A DNA stretch of 64,000 nucleotides from G965230615 sp965230615. GTDB taxonomy: Bacteria; Pseudomonadota; Gammaproteobacteria; HTCC5015. Position numbers and translations under genes: made by a program. The DNA is taken from NCBI GenBank assembly GCA_965230615.1, contig OZ246012.1:4526001-4590000 (forward strand), in the 5' to 3' direction. Under the pieces are notes generated by a model that saw only the letters and a program-made list of their open reading frames with translations, had not been told where the DNA came from and did not search any database. Shown piece after piece: positions 62,792 through 64,000 of the stretch (position 1 is its first letter; each line of letters opens with the position of its first letter).

Positions 62792-64000
62792 ATGAAAAGA
62801 AGTAAAGTTTTTAATTTGCAAGGCTATGTTTTTAATAATTGGTTAATGAAATGTATCAGTAATCTAATGCAGGTTTTTTTTCGTCTTGGCTGTGTTGTCA
62901 GTATTTTGATGCTGCCCTTGTACGTACAGGCACAGCCTTGGAATAACGGAGGCTTTACATTCGCGCCGTCTTCAGAGTTTCGTAATAGCTCACCGGTATT
63001 CAGTGCAACAGGTAATTACACTCTGCAAATGGAAGGTGGTATACCGATCAAGATGATGGAAAACGGTGTCGATATTGGTAAGCCTGTTGCAAGTTCGAAT
63101 AATATGGCTTATTCCAGTATGAGCTTTAGCAATAAACCCAGCGGCGTGTATAACTATGTTTATCATAGCTGCTCTTTTATACAATACGGCACTTGTACCC
63201 ACTCGGAGCCGTATCAACTAACGGTTGCCCGTACACCAGGAGTGCCCGGTGCAATTTCTTTTTCGCCTAGCCATGTCAGCTGTGATGATCCTTTGAGGTT
63301 AAGTTGGGGGGCAGCAGCGGGTGGCAACAACTACCATGTGCAGGAAAGAAGTCGGCAAGCCGGAGGGGGATGGTCCAGCTGGTACGACGTGGCTGTTAGC
63401 CATGGTGGACTTAGCCGCCCGGTAGCTGTTACCACATCGGTATACAGTAACAGCGAATATCAATACCGTGTACGGGCTCGCCGGGGTATTAACGGCTATC
63501 TGAGTGGTTATAGCGGCTTTCGTTATTCGGCTGTGCTGAACCGAGGTGCCTGTTCGGCCCCACGCGGAGCGGGTTTTGATGGTGATAAAATTTACACTGT
63601 CTACCAGGGGGATTATAACCGTGACAATCTGACGGATTTTTATATTCGTCAGGATCCAGGCATCAATCCACAAGATCTACCTGTGGGCAAAGCAGGTGTG
63701 TCGGCAACGCCACCATCCGATATCGATGCTTTTGTATTACAGCAGAATATTGATCAGCGTACTTTTAAGGTTGTTAAAGGTATAGGGCCGGTGAACAAAG
63801 CGCGCATGAATAATTGGCCAGAGCAGCCGGAGATGTTTGTAGTATTAGGCGATTACAACTCAGATGGCTTCCTGGATGCGGTGGTAAAAGGCGTACGTAA
63901 TGTTTTTTCCACGGCAGATGACCAATTGATTTTTTATCATACCGATAACGGCCAAGCTACAGCAATGGATGCGTCTTTTAATAAGTTTGTTGATGAAGTA
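62792..64000 (+). CDS. Large secreted protein with Fn3-like and FG-GAP-like segments, N-terminal part
   Basis: The frame opens with an ATG after AGGGAAAA and is still open at the window edge, giving 403 residues. A long N-terminal region ends in a signal-type hydrophobic segment (about residues 29-47, YVQA-QP). Residues 70-147 form a domain with the NYTLQMEGG motif. Residues 150-247 look like a fibronectin-type fold (LSWGAAAGGNNYHVQERS and QYRVRARRG). Two FG-GAP/VCBS-like calcium-loop motifs follow: GDYNRDNLTDFY at 273 and GDYNSDGFLDAV at 353. This order resembles the N-terminal part of SpvB/TcdB/Rhs-type secreted proteins, but the repeat core and C-terminus lie outside the window, so the assignment is tentative. 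Confidence 0.75.
   Translation, partial: MKRSKVFNLQGYVFNNWLMKCISNLMQVFFRLGCVVSILMLPLYVQAQPWNNGGFTFAPSSEFRNSSPVFSATGNYTLQMEGGIPIKMMENGVDIGKPVASSNNMAYSSMSFSNKPSGVYNYVYHSCSFIQYGTCTHSEPYQLTVARTPGVPGAISFSPSHVSCDDPLRLSWGAAAGGNNYHVQERSRQAGGGWSSWYDVAVSHGGLSRPVAVTTSVYSNSEYQYRVRARRGINGYLSGYSGFRYSAVLNRGACSAPRGAGFDGDKIYTVYQGDYNRDNLTDFYIRQDPGINPQDLPVGKAGVSATPPSDIDAFVLQQNIDQRTFKVVKGIGPVNKARMNNWPEQPEMFVVLGDYNSDGFLDAVVKGVRNVFSTADDQLIFYHTDNGQATAMDASFNKFVDEV

Overview
The window is chromosomal DNA of a gammaproteobacterium, probably a marine relative of the Pseudomonadales, Cellvibrionales or Oceanospirillales. I infer this from gene order (lepA-lepB-rnc-era-recO; cysS/folD-tRNAs-tig-clpP-clpX-lon-hupB-ppiD; map-glnD facing rpsB-tsf-pyrH-frr-uppS-cdsA-dxr-rseP-bamA-skp-lpxD-fabZ-lpxA; rnhB-dnaE), from the full lipid A and outer-membrane assembly set, and from moderate GC. 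No rRNA, CRISPR array, transposase or prophage is visible.

Layout. 1-4.9 kb (+): 3' end of lepA, signal peptidase I, a DUF4845 protein, RNase III, Era, RecO and a ferritin-like DUF455 protein. 4.9-7.3 kb: a small secreted protein, then (-) a frameshifted periplasmic cyclophilin, a cytoplasmic cyclophilin and lpxH. 7.6-10 kb: cysS (+) and folD (-). 10.2-11.2 kb: tRNA-Pro, a block of about 105-bp direct repeats, then tRNA-Arg, tRNA-His and tRNA-Leu. 11.3-20.4 kb (+): trigger factor, ClpP, ClpX, Lon, HU, tRNA-Val, tRNA-Asp and PpiD. 20.4-33.5 kb (-): fabI, an oligopeptide ABC importer with a fused double ATPase, a lipoprotein M3 oligopeptidase, dapE, glnD and map. 34.4-47.1 kb (+): translation factors, isoprenoid and phospholipid enzymes, BamA/Skp and early lipid A genes.

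47.15-52.9 kb is an accessory block inserted in the normally tight lpxA-lpxB-rnhB-dnaE cluster. It holds a periplasmic glutaminyl-cyclotransferase-like protein whose only plausible start is a non-standard ATC, a D-glycerate 3-kinase, a phosphoglycerate-sugar phosphatase, a glucosyl-3-phosphoglycerate synthase and, facing them, a GH13 phosphorylase. The last four could form a closed cycle that makes the compatible solute glucosylglycerate from 3-phosphoglycerate and takes it apart again. lpxB follows on the opposite strand, away from lpxA.

54.3-60.6 kb: rnhB, dnaE, a small membrane protein and a HerA/YjgR-type ATPase. 60.6-62.3 kb is AT-rich, with no convincing intact gene, short broken open frames and degenerate repeats. 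62.3 kb to the end: a 90-residue secreted protein and the first 403 residues of a large secreted protein with Fn3-like and FG-GAP-like segments, possibly the head of an Rhs/SpvB-type protein. Both share an N-terminal motif.

All calls come from reading motifs and context; no database search was run.
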